A stretch of DNA of 5,530 nucleotides from Bacilli bacterium (GTDB lineage: Bacteria; Bacillota_I; Bacilli_A; ML615J-28; CAG-698). The notes below the pieces were generated by a model. The model ran no database searches. It was not told where the DNA came from and was given only the letters and a program-made list of their open reading frames with translations. The DNA is taken from positions 1-5,530 of the forward strand of contig JAQUYJ010000070.1 in assembly GCA_028691905.1 (NCBI GenBank), in the 5' to 3' direction. Positions 1-5,530 of the stretch are shown here, in pieces. Position 1 is the stretch's first letter; each line of letters opens with the position of its first letter. The position numbers were made by a program, and so were the translations under genes.

Positions 1-727
1 AATGGGTGTGTCCATTTAAAACAGCATCTATTTGATAATCACCTGTCAGATTGGCATATGCCTGATTATCATAGGTTGTATTACTGTGGATGGATAAGAT
101 AACAACATCCACATCATGCTCCGTCCTTAATTCATAGGCCAGTTCTCTTGCAATTGAAAATTCAGGAAGGAATTCAAATGGTTCGATAATGGACGGAGAA
201 ATGGATGAAGTCAAATATTGACCAATCAAACCAATAATTCCGACTTTAATATCCCCTTTTTCCACTATCGCATAGGGTTCAGCCCAATCCACTAATTCTT
301 CTGTTGCTTTTTCAGCAATATTGGCAGAAAGAAAAGGAAAATCAGCATCAAAACCAACTCCGTCCCGATAGGAAGAAAGAACCTCAATCCCCCAATCAAA
401 TTCATGATTGCCTATCGTCATCGCATCAAATCCAATCTCATTCATCATCTCTACGACAACTTTCCCGTTTGACATATTGGATATTGCAGTTCCCTGAAAC
501 ATATCTCCAACTGAAATAATCACAGTATTTTCCGGATTGGTTTGTTTTTGATTCATTAAGTAATTACCGATAACACTAAAGTTTCCGTCTTCATCCAATA
601 CATCACCATGAAAATCATTGATCGAATAAATAGTAAGGGTTTCCGGACCATCTGGTTCTATTGTTTGTTCACATCCTGCCAGCCCATAGCTAAGCAGGAT
701 TAATAGGACTATTATATATCTTTTCAT
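1..727 (-). CDS. 5'-nucleotidase family lipoprotein (metallophosphatase domain), partial, C-terminus cut by window edge
   Basis: Probable surface-anchored nucleotidase or UDP-sugar hydrolase that releases nucleosides and phosphate from nucleotides outside the membrane. Only the first 242 codons are present, read from the minus strand. Residues 1 to 19 form a lipoprotein signal: MKR, a hydrophobic stretch, then the lipobox LAGC with Cys19 as the lipid-modified residue. The two-metal calcineurin-like phosphatase motifs follow in family order: NDFHG (Asp38, His40), GDMFQGT (Asp75), GNHEFD (Asn107, His108, Asp111), His214 in the SIHS segment, and GHTH (His240, His242) at the window edge. These match the metal ligands and the His-Asp catalytic pair known from E. 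coli UshA. The family usually adds a C-terminal substrate-binding domain, which lies outside the window. The ATG at 727 overlaps the typA stop as ATGA, with a GGGG ribosome binding site inside the typA end, so translation is probably coupled to typA. Exact substrate cannot be told. Confidence 0.93.
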   Translation of the reverse strand, partial: MKRYIIVLLILLSYGLAGCEQTIEPDGPETLTIYSINDFHGDVLDEDGNFSVIGNYLMNQKQTNPENTVIISVGDMFQGTAISNMSNGKVVVEMMNEIGFDAMTIGNHEFDWGIEVLSSYRDGVGFDADFPFLSANIAEKATEELVDWAEPYAIVEKGDIKVGIIGLIGQYLTSSISPSIIEPFEFLPEFSIARELAYELRTEHDVDVVILSIHSNTTYDNQAYANLTGDYQIDAVLNGHTH

Positions 728-2556
728 TCTGTTATCCCCGTTCTACTTTTTTTTGAATCGAATTTCTTTCGTTCATTTGTTTGTAATATTCTTTTTCGCA
801 GGCGAATACTGCGTGGTGTCACTTCAACCAATTCGTCATCGTTGATGTATTCCATACAGACTTCCAATGCCATTTTTAAAGACCTTTTTAACACAACAGT
901 ATTGTCTTTATTTGAGCTTCTCTGGTTTGTCATTTGTTTTGCTTTTGTAACATTGACTGCCAGATCGTCTTCTTTATTGCATTCACCGACAATCTGGCCT
1001 TCATATACCTGCTCATTGGGGTCGACAAACAGAATACCCCGGTCTTCAATTCCACCGATCGCATATGCTGTTGTACGGCCTTCATTCAATGATACCAGTA
1101 CGCCATTTTTCCGTTCACCGATAATATTGTTTTCTATTTTTTTGAAATCAAGAAAATAATGACTCAGTGTACCATATCCTTTTGTTGTCGTCATAAAGTC
1201 AGTGGATAAACCAATCAACCCGCGGGAAGGAATAGTGTAGATCAATCTCGTTTGGGATATACTGCTGTCCATTGTTTCAAGAATACCCCCTCGTTTTCCG
1301 AGCAATTCGATAGTAGAACCTACCACGTCGTTGGGAACGTCAATTTGTGCATATTCGTAGGGTTCATACGGTTTGTCATCAATCCATTTAACGATGGGTT
1401 TTGGTTTGGAAACCTGAAATTCATAGCCTTCGCGCCGCATATTCTCAATTAAAATGCCTAAATGCAATTCACCGCGACCTGCTACAATCCATTCGTCCCC
1501 ATTACCAATCCGGTTGACTTTTAAACTGACATCTTTCTGTACTTCTTTATATAATCGGTCATCCAGTTTGGTAGAAGTAACAAATTTTCCTTCTTTTCCG
1601 GCGAATGGTGATGTGTTTGTTGAAAAATACATTTCAACAGTTGGTTCACTGACATGAATAGGTGGCAATGCTTCTTCTTTTCCGATTGTACAAATGGTTT
1701 CACCAACATAAATATCAGCAAGACCAGCAACAGCAACGATATCTCCAGCTGGAGCTTCTTCTACCTCGCTGCGGTTTAATCCTAAAAAACTGAATAGTTT
1801 TTGAATTCTAAACTCTTTTATGGAATGGTCTGTACGTATACAACTGACCATTTCATTTGTCCGTATAACTCCTCTTTTGATTCTGCCGATAGCCATCCGC
1901 CCTACATATTCATTATAGTCCAGTAAAGCACCTTGAAATTGCAGAGGACCATCCAAATCTGCATCCGGTGCCGGAATTTCTCGGATAATCAAATCCAACA
2001 GCGGATCCATTGTTTCTTTTTGCGTTGTAATATTACTTGATAAACTGCATGTTCCTTTAATTGCGCTGACATAGGCGACTTTGAAATCAATTTGTTCATC
2101 ATCTGCACCCAATTCAATAAACAAGTCAAGAATTTCATCAACAACTGCATCGGGTCTTGCACTGTCTTTATCAATCTTATTGACAACGACAATTGGTTTT
2201 AAATGGGACTCCAAGGCCTTTTTTAAAACGAAACGGGTTTGAGGCATGGGCCCTTCATATGCATCGACGACCAAGAGAACACCATCTACCATGGTCATTA
2301 TCCGTTCCACTTCACCGCTGAAATCAGCATGCCCCGGTGTATCCAAAATATTTATTTTATAATCATGGTACAAAATTGCTGTATTCTTGGCCAGTATGGT
2401 GATTCCTCTTTCCCGTTCCAATGCATTGGAATCCATTGCCCTTTCCTCAATCTGTTCTCTTTCCTGAAGGGTCGCGGATTTTTTCAGCAACTGATCCACC
2501 AGTGTTGTTTTTCCATGATCGACATGTGCGATAATGGCAATATTTCTAATATTCAT
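724..2556 (-). CDS. typA: Translational GTPase TypA/BipA
   Basis: Ribosome-binding GTPase of the EF-G/LepA superfamily, linked in other bacteria to 50S assembly and to growth under cold or other stress. The 610 residues equal the usual family length (about 605 to 615). Numbered from the ATG at 2556: P-loop AHVDHGKT at 10-17, switch I ERERGITI at 47-54, DTPGHADF at 72-79 with the catalytic His, NKID at 126-129 and SAIKG at 164-168. Then come an EF-Tu-like domain II, an EF-G III-like domain with GRGELHL at 360-366, an EF-G V-like domain with SRGLIG at 444-449, and the TypA-specific C-terminal domain ending in TPRSIRLRK and a basic tail. The frame opens with a GTG at 2565, but that GTG is part of the Shine-Dalgarno sequence AGGTG (2567 to 2563), six bases before the ATG, so 2556 is the likely start. 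The gene begins 9 nt after the ABC-F stop and ends in an ATGA overlap with the nucleotidase. All motifs are intact. Confidence 0.98.
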   Translation of the reverse strand: MNIRNIAIIAHVDHGKTTLVDQLLKKSATLQEREQIEERAMDSNALERERGITILAKNTAILYHDYKINILDTPGHADFSGEVERIMTMVDGVLLVVDAYEGPMPQTRFVLKKALESHLKPIVVVNKIDKDSARPDAVVDEILDLFIELGADDEQIDFKVAYVSAIKGTCSLSSNITTQKETMDPLLDLIIREIPAPDADLDGPLQFQGALLDYNEYVGRMAIGRIKRGVIRTNEMVSCIRTDHSIKEFRIQKLFSFLGLNRSEVEEAPAGDIVAVAGLADIYVGETICTIGKEEALPPIHVSEPTVEMYFSTNTSPFAGKEGKFVTSTKLDDRLYKEVQKDVSLKVNRIGNGDEWIVAGRGELHLGILIENMRREGYEFQVSKPKPIVKWIDDKPYEPYEYAQIDVPNDVVGSTIELLGKRGGILETMDSSISQTRLIYTIPSRGLIGLSTDFMTTTKGYGTLSHYFLDFKKIENNIIGERKNGVLVSLNEGRTTAYAIGGIEDRGILFVDPNEQVYEGQIVGECNKEDDLAVNVTKAKQMTNQRSSNKDNTVVLKRSLKMALEVCMEYINDDELVEVTPRSIRLRKRILQTNERKKFDSKKSRTGITE

Positions 2557-2562
2557 TCTTTT

Positions 2563-2567
2563 CACCT
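2563..2567 (-). promoter_or_regulatory. typA ribosome binding site, overlapping the ABC-F stop codon
   Basis: AGGTG lies six bases before the ATG at 2556 and shares two bases with the TAG stop of the ABC-F gene (2568 to 2566). The nearby GTG in the same frame is therefore better read as part of this site than as a start codon. The overlap suggests that ribosomes ending on the ABC-F gene help start typA. Confidence 0.75.
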
Positions 2568-4086
2568 AAAATTTTATCTCTTTCATTTGCAATTGTTTAT
2601 AAAAATACTTTTCATGAGAAACCAATATTACAGTACCCGGATATTTTTCAATTGCTTGAAACAAGGAAGACTTGGCAATACGATCTAAATGATTAGTAGG
2701 TTCATCTAATATTAATAAATTGGATGGAGTAAGGCTCATTTTCGCAAAACGAACTTTGGTCACTTCTCCTCCACTCAGTTGGGTCATCGGTTTTAATGGA
2801 AGAAGGCCACTGATACCATATTTCGCGAGAATAACACGGATAGCACCATCCTCCATTAACGGGTAATCTTCGCGAAAATAATCAATTGGGGTAGCATCAC
2901 ACAGGGGTATTTCCTGAGGAAAATACGATATATCATTCAGCTTAGACAAGCGAATTTTTCCTTTAATCGGTGTCATAAAATCCAATACAGTTTTTAAAAA
3001 AGTCGTTTTTCCAATTCCGTTTTTACCGATTATGACATACTTTTTACCAAATTCAAAGGTTAGGTTGATGTTTTCCAGTATCGGATAAGTATACCCGATA
3101 CTTAAATCTTCCACAACCAAACTATCCAAATGGAAAGATTTGGTGAAATCAAACTGAAAATACACCTTCTTCTCGGACTGCGGTTTTTCAATAACAGTAA
3201 TCTTATCTAGCATTTTTCTTCTGCTCTGTGCTCTTTTTGTTGTTGTAGCGCGAACGATATTTTTATTTATAAACTCTTCTGTCTTTTTGATAAACTGCTG
3301 TTGTTTGATATATTCTTTACGGTATGTATCCTGATTCTGTTCTTTTTGGCGTTGATAATCATCCATATTTCCTTTGTATTTAATCATTTGTTTGTTTTCC
3401 AAAGCAAGGATAACATTACAAATCGTATTTAAAAAAGAACTATGATGGCTGATAACCAAAAACGCATTTTTATAATTAATCAAGAATTTCGCAAGCCAGT
3501 CAATATGATGGGTATCCAAAAAATTTGTTGGTTCATCCAGCAGTAAAACGTCTTTTTCTTCCAAAAGCATTTTTCCTAAAAATACTTTGGCTTTTTGACC
3601 ACCACTCAATTCCCGTAATTTTCTTTTTTCGGTAACATCTATTCCGAGGCCCTGAATAATATTGCCGACTTTTGATTTAATCATATAAAAATTGGCCTGT
3701 TCCAGCTGTTCCTGAATTTGATAGGCTTTATTTAATATTTTATCATAACTGGATTCTTCTGCAGCAACAAGCGATTCATATAATTGATTCATTCGCTTTT
3801 CCTGTTCGAATAAGGGGGTATAAACATCATATAAATATTCTTCGATTGTCTGGTCGTCATAAACAAGTAAATGTTGATCCAAATAACTGTAAGTGGTGTT
3901 TTTATCCCAAACGATTTCTCCACTGTCCGGTGTTAAGCGGTGAGCAATCAAATTCATGAAAGTGGATTTTCCCACACCATTTATTCCAATCAAACCGACA
4001 TGTTCACCGGGATTAATTTTTATATCAATGTTGTTGAACAATTCCTGGTCGCCATAATTAAAGCGCAAATTTTTTACTTCTAACAT
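2566..4086 (-). CDS. ABC-F family ATP-binding protein (YfmM-like)
   Basis: Cytosolic tandem ABC ATPase of the ABC-F group. These proteins lack membrane domains and act on the ribosome, relieving stalls or protecting it from antibiotics. Numbered from the ATG at 4086 (506 residues), domain 1 has Walker A GINGVGKS at 34-41, Q-loop Gln71, a long arm insert (about 78-150), signature LSGGQ at 160-164, Walker B with DEPTNFLD and Glu185, and switch His214. The charged interdomain linker that enters the ribosome's E site runs about 235-315, with a basic patch at about 279-295 (RATTTKRAQSRRKMLDK). Domain 2 has Walker A GKNGIGKT at 354-361, LSGGE at 437-441, DEPTNHLD at 461-468 (Glu462) and His491. By recall, wording around GEHVGLIG, YLDQH and FYMI resembles B. 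subtilis YfmM more than EttA or Uup. The in-frame TTG at 4116 sits inside a terminator hairpin, and GGAG lies 5 nt before the ATG, so 4086 is preferred. Whether it confers resistance cannot be told. Confidence 0.95.
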   Translation of the reverse strand: MLEVKNLRFNYGDQELFNNIDIKINPGEHVGLIGINGVGKSTFMNLIAHRLTPDSGEIVWDKNTTYSYLDQHLLVYDDQTIEEYLYDVYTPLFEQEKRMNQLYESLVAAEESSYDKILNKAYQIQEQLEQANFYMIKSKVGNIIQGLGIDVTEKRKLRELSGGQKAKVFLGKMLLEEKDVLLLDEPTNFLDTHHIDWLAKFLINYKNAFLVISHHSSFLNTICNVILALENKQMIKYKGNMDDYQRQKEQNQDTYRKEYIKQQQFIKKTEEFINKNIVRATTTKRAQSRRKMLDKITVIEKPQSEKKVYFQFDFTKSFHLDSLVVEDLSIGYTYPILENINLTFEFGKKYVIIGKNGIGKTTFLKTVLDFMTPIKGKIRLSKLNDISYFPQEIPLCDATPIDYFREDYPLMEDGAIRVILAKYGISGLLPLKPMTQLSGGEVTKVRFAKMSLTPSNLLILDEPTNHLDRIAKSSLFQAIEKYPGTVILVSHEKYFYKQLQMKEIKF

Positions 4087-4091
4087 AGTAA

Positions 4092-4095
4092 CTCC
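4092..4095 (-). promoter_or_regulatory. Ribosome binding site of the ABC-F gene
   Basis: GGAG lies five bases before the ATG at 4086, which favours that ATG over the upstream in-frame TTG at 4116. The site follows immediately after the T-tract of the hairpin at 4099-4124, so hairpin formation would stop transcription just before it. Confidence 0.7.
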
Positions 4096-4098
4096 ATG

Positions 4099-4124
4099 AA
4101 AAAATGCTTTTTTCAAGCATTTTT
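4099..4124 (-). terminator. Intrinsic terminator between corA and the ABC-F gene, possibly an attenuator
   Basis: On the minus strand the sequence forms a perfect 10-bp stem, AAAAATGCTT pairing with AAGCATTTTT around a GAAAA loop, and ends in a run of six T. The arms are 4124-4115 and 4109-4100. It begins 8 nt after the corA stop codon, so it can end the corA transcript. It also lies only 12 bases before the ABC-F ATG, leaving almost no room for a separate promoter after it. The stem has only two G-C pairs, so termination may be partial. The flanking A and T runs could in principle serve the plus strand too, but no plus-strand gene is present. Confidence 0.7.
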
Positions 4125-4132
4125 ATTCTTGC

Positions 4133-5119
4133 TTATTTCTTTTTTCTTACTTTAATGCGACTGGTATATTTCGCTAAAATAAGGGCACCAAAAAAAGCTA
4201 AAAGTGCAGATACCCCGACTACTATCCAAAAACCCAAACGTTCATTGGCAAATGGAATGGCGACATTCATCCCAAAAAAGCTTGCTATCAAAGTCGGAAT
4301 AGTAAGGGTAATCGTAACAACAGTTAATGTTTTCATTACTGTATTGACATTATTGGAAATAACAGAAGCAAAAGCATCCATTGTCCCATTTAAAATGTCT
4401 CTGTGAATAGAACACATTTCCATTGCCTGGCGGTTTTCAATAATGGCATCTTCAATTAAATCGATGTCTTCTTCGTATTTTTTAAACATTTCTATTCTTT
4501 TGAGTTTCTCCAATACAAGATAATCAGCATTGACACCGGTAGATAAATATACCAAAGATTTGCCAAGGCTCATCAATTCATATAATTCTTTATTCTTCAT
4601 CGATTGGTGAAGACGCTGTTGAACAAATTCGCTGTCCCGATCCAATTGTTTCAGCAAGCCTACAAACAAAGCTGCATTTCGGTATAACAATTGAATTGTC
4701 AATTTAATATGCTTGTTCGTTGCAAGATTCTTCATCCACCTTCCGGTTAAACTCTGAACTATTGAAGTGGAACGAAGACAAGTTGTAATATAATATTCAT
4801 CATTAAAAATAATACCAAATGGTGTTGTCATATATTTATGAATCTCTGGATAATTATCATCCAGATCAACAATTGGCATATCAACAACGATTAATGTTTC
4901 CCCATCATCCAAATCAATATGAGCAGATTCTTCTTCATCCAAAGTAGTTCTGATTGTTGCTTCCTGAATATTAGTCAATTCACTGACCATTTTTACTTCT
5001 TCATCAGTCGGATTGGTCATATGAATCCACGACTTTCTTTTCACTTTCTCATAAATGTTTTCTACTTCATTGCTTTTGTAAACTTCCAGCTTTTCATTAG
5101 TATAGTATACAGTAATCAT
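4133..5119 (-). CDS. corA: CorA-family Mg2+/divalent cation transport protein
   Basis: Pentameric inner-membrane channel for Mg2+ (in some relatives Co2+, Ni2+ or Zn2+). The 328 residues starting at the ATG at 5119 fit the family length. Residues 1 to about 265 form the cytosolic alpha/beta and helical funnel domain, including the long charged stalk helix. Two C-terminal membrane segments follow: about 265-282, ending in FFGMN with the selectivity motif GMN at 283-285, and about 296-316, followed by a basic tail RIKVRKKK. The loop after GMN reads VAIPFANERLG, without the MPEL motif of the E. coli and Salmonella type. A related short loop is, from memory, common in Firmicutes members. An in-frame ATG at 5149 lies at the predicted transcription start and has no room for a ribosome binding site. 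The ATG at 5119 has AAAGGA nine bases upstream. The gene has its own promoter and a hairpin terminator after its stop, so it is probably transcribed mainly alone. The ion cannot be deduced. Confidence 0.95.
   Translation of the reverse strand: MITVYYTNEKLEVYKSNEVENIYEKVKRKSWIHMTNPTDEEVKMVSELTNIQEATIRTTLDEEESAHIDLDDGETLIVVDMPIVDLDDNYPEIHKYMTTPFGIIFNDEYYITTCLRSTSIVQSLTGRWMKNLATNKHIKLTIQLLYRNAALFVGLLKQLDRDSEFVQQRLHQSMKNKELYELMSLGKSLVYLSTGVNADYLVLEKLKRIEMFKKYEEDIDLIEDAIIENRQAMEMCSIHRDILNGTMDAFASVISNNVNTVMKTLTVVTITLTIPTLIASFFGMNVAIPFANERLGFWIVVGVSALLAFFGALILAKYTSRIKVRKKK
4163..4191 (-). promoter_or_regulatory. Weak candidate promoter inside the end of corA
   Basis: TTGGTG (4191 to 4186) and TATACC (4168 to 4163) are separated by 17 nt, matching three and four of six consensus bases. 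If used, transcription would start near 4156 and place the hairpin at 4099-4124 in a leader of about 70 nt before the ABC-F gene. Such weak matches are common in AT-rich DNA, so this is only a candidate. Confidence 0.2.
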
Positions 5120-5128
5120 ATTCCCACA

Positions 5129-5134
5129 TCCTTT
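5129..5134 (-). promoter_or_regulatory. corA ribosome binding site
   Basis: AAAGGA, nine bases before the ATG at 5119. This is a strong Shine-Dalgarno match and decides the start against the in-frame ATGs at 5149 and 5143, which lie at or next to the predicted transcript start. Confidence 0.75.
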
Positions 5135-5153
5135 CCTGGCCATTGCCATTATT

Positions 5154-5182
5154 ATTATACCACATTCGTCCTTATTAATAAA
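5154..5182 (-). promoter_or_regulatory. corA promoter with extended -10
   Basis: A perfect -10 TATAAT (5159 to 5154) is preceded by TG one base upstream (5162 to 5161), forming an extended -10 element. The hexamer 17 nt further up, TTTATT (5182 to 5177), is a poor -35, as is usual for extended -10 promoters. Transcription would start near 5147, giving a leader of about 28 nt that carries the corA ribosome binding site. No riboswitch of the M-box kind fits in so short a leader. Confidence 0.75.
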
Positions 5183-5195
5183 TGTTTTTTCTCAT

Positions 5196-5216
5196 AAAAA
5201 AATCCGGTAATACCGG
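5196..5216 (-). terminator. Small intrinsic terminator downstream of the CRISPR array
   Basis: On the minus strand CCGGT and ACCGG form a 5-bp, G-C rich stem with an ATT loop, followed by A and seven T. It lies 63 nt beyond the last repeat and 13 nt before the -35 of corA, so it probably ends transcription of the array and insulates corA. The stem is short, so efficiency is uncertain. Confidence 0.6.
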
Positions 5217-5279
5217 TTAATTAGCATTGAAATAGAACAGTTTTCATATACCTTCTTTTAAAAACTTTATTCCTTTAGA

Positions 5280-5315
5280 GAATAATATGGGACAAAAACT
5301 ACACAATTCTCAAAC
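5280..5315 (-). repeat. Degenerate terminal CRISPR repeat
   Basis: The first 31 bases, read on the minus strand, match the other repeats exactly. The last five read TATTC instead of CAAAC (two of five conserved). Decay at the repeat end furthest from the leader is the usual sign of the ancestral last repeat and fixes the orientation of the array. The changed bases form a 6-bp hairpin with flanking DNA (TTATTC with GAATAA, 5285 to 5267), followed closely by five T. Confidence 0.9.
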
Positions 5316-5530
5316 ATTTCGATTCTGAATTAATTCTTTTAGCTTGTTTGATATGGGACAAAAACTACACAATTCTCAAACACTCTGCTTGTGATAGCCC
5401 CTTTACTTGGTGTTTGATATGGGACAAAAACTACACAATTCTCAAACATTAAAGGTTGATAAGTTATTAAAAAAAGTGTTTGATATGGGACAAAAACTAC
5501 ACAATTCTCAAACTATCCGCGCCTATAGCT
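5280..5530 (-). CRISPR. CRISPR array, type II-like repeat, partial (trailer end)
   Basis: Four 36-bp repeats start at 5280, 5346, 5412 and 5478, exactly 66 bp apart, with three complete 30-nt spacers (5316-5345, 5382-5411, 5448-5477). A fourth spacer (5514 on) is cut by the window edge. The last three repeats are identical. Read on the minus strand, the repeat begins GTTTGAGAATTGTGTAG and ends CCCATATCAAAC, so its six terminal bases on each side are complementary. The GTTTGAGA start, 36-bp length and 30-nt spacers fit type II-A (less likely II-C) Cas9 arrays, in which this repeat end is kept in the crRNA and pairs with tracrRNA. The degenerate repeat at 5280 marks the old, leader-distal end, so transcription and new spacers should come from beyond 5530. 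No cas gene, leader or tracrRNA anti-repeat is visible in the window, so the subtype is an inference from the repeat. Spacer targets are unknown. Confidence 0.95.

Noticed and set aside
304..519. Plus-strand open frame of 71 codons
   Set aside because: It is antisense to the nucleotidase metallophosphatase domain, whose motifs are intact on the other strand. The Gln/Ser-rich product looks like an antisense artefact.
842..1159. Plus-strand open frame of 105 codons
   Set aside because: It is a shadow of the TypA C-terminal coding sequence, with no ribosome binding site or family resemblance seen.
2596..2625. Possible internal promoter for typA (TTGGTT, 18-nt spacer, TATAAA) on the minus strand
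   Set aside because: It lies within ABC-F coding sequence, the -35 is weak and the spacer slightly long. The tight spacing of ABC-F and typA already explains expression. Not strong enough to call.
2239..2688. Plus-strand open frame of 149 codons
   Set aside because: It lies antisense to the start of typA and the end of the ABC-F gene, both of which are clearly conserved proteins. Its translation is rich in Cys, Phe, His and Ile with no recognisable domain.
4104..4406. Plus-strand open frame of 100 codons across the corA 3' end
   Set aside because: It is antisense to the corA membrane segments and begins inside the terminator hairpin. The hydrophobic look comes from the complementary codons.
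4919..5197. Plus-strand open frame of 92 codons
   Set aside because: It is antisense to the N-terminal part of corA and its promoter, rich in Phe, Ser and His, with no supporting signals.
5217..5279. tracrRNA or anti-repeat in the gap between array and terminator
   Set aside because: I looked on both strands for sequence complementary to the first half of the repeat and found none, so the hairpin at 5196-5216 is read as an array or transcript terminator rather than a tracrRNA tail.

Overview
The window is an AT-rich stretch from a low-GC bacterium. All four genes lie on the minus strand. Gene content (a CorA channel, a YfmM-like ABC-F protein, TypA/BipA and a lipoprotein 5'-nucleotidase), purine-rich ribosome binding sites and a type II-like CRISPR repeat point to a Bacillota (Firmicutes) genome. 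The window alone does not give a genus.

Layout in the direction of transcription, from high to low coordinates. (1) 5530 to 5280: the trailer end of a CRISPR array, with four 36-bp repeats and three complete 30-nt spacers. It runs off the right edge. The repeat, read on the minus strand, begins GTTTGAGA, as in type II (Cas9) systems. The repeat nearest corA is degenerate at its 3' end, which marks the leader-distal end. (2) 5279 to 5120: an intergenic stretch with a small intrinsic terminator facing the array side, then an extended -10 promoter for corA. (3) 5119 to 4133: corA, a two-transmembrane Mg2+/divalent cation channel with a GMN motif. (4) 4132 to 4087: a short gap holding a 10-bp intrinsic terminator hairpin directly before the next ribosome binding site. 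(5) 4086 to 2566: an ABC-F ATPase. (6) 2556 to 724: typA/bipA, a translational GTPase starting 9 nt after the ABC-F stop. (7) 727 to 1: the N-terminal 242 residues of a lipoprotein metallophosphatase of the 5'-nucleotidase family, overlapping typA by an ATGA and cut by the left edge.

The ABC-F, typA and nucleotidase genes look like one transcription unit. Two of them encode factors that act on the ribosome. The hairpin before the ABC-F gene is either the end of the corA transcript with read-through or an attenuator in an ABC-F leader. The longest open frames overstate the starts of corA, the ABC-F gene and typA. Ribosome binding sites, the corA promoter and the hairpin support internal ATGs at 5119, 4086 and 2556.

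No cas gene or tracrRNA is visible inside the window. Any cas operon and leader would be expected beyond position 5530. Apart from the array and the possible attenuator, this is ordinary core-genome content.
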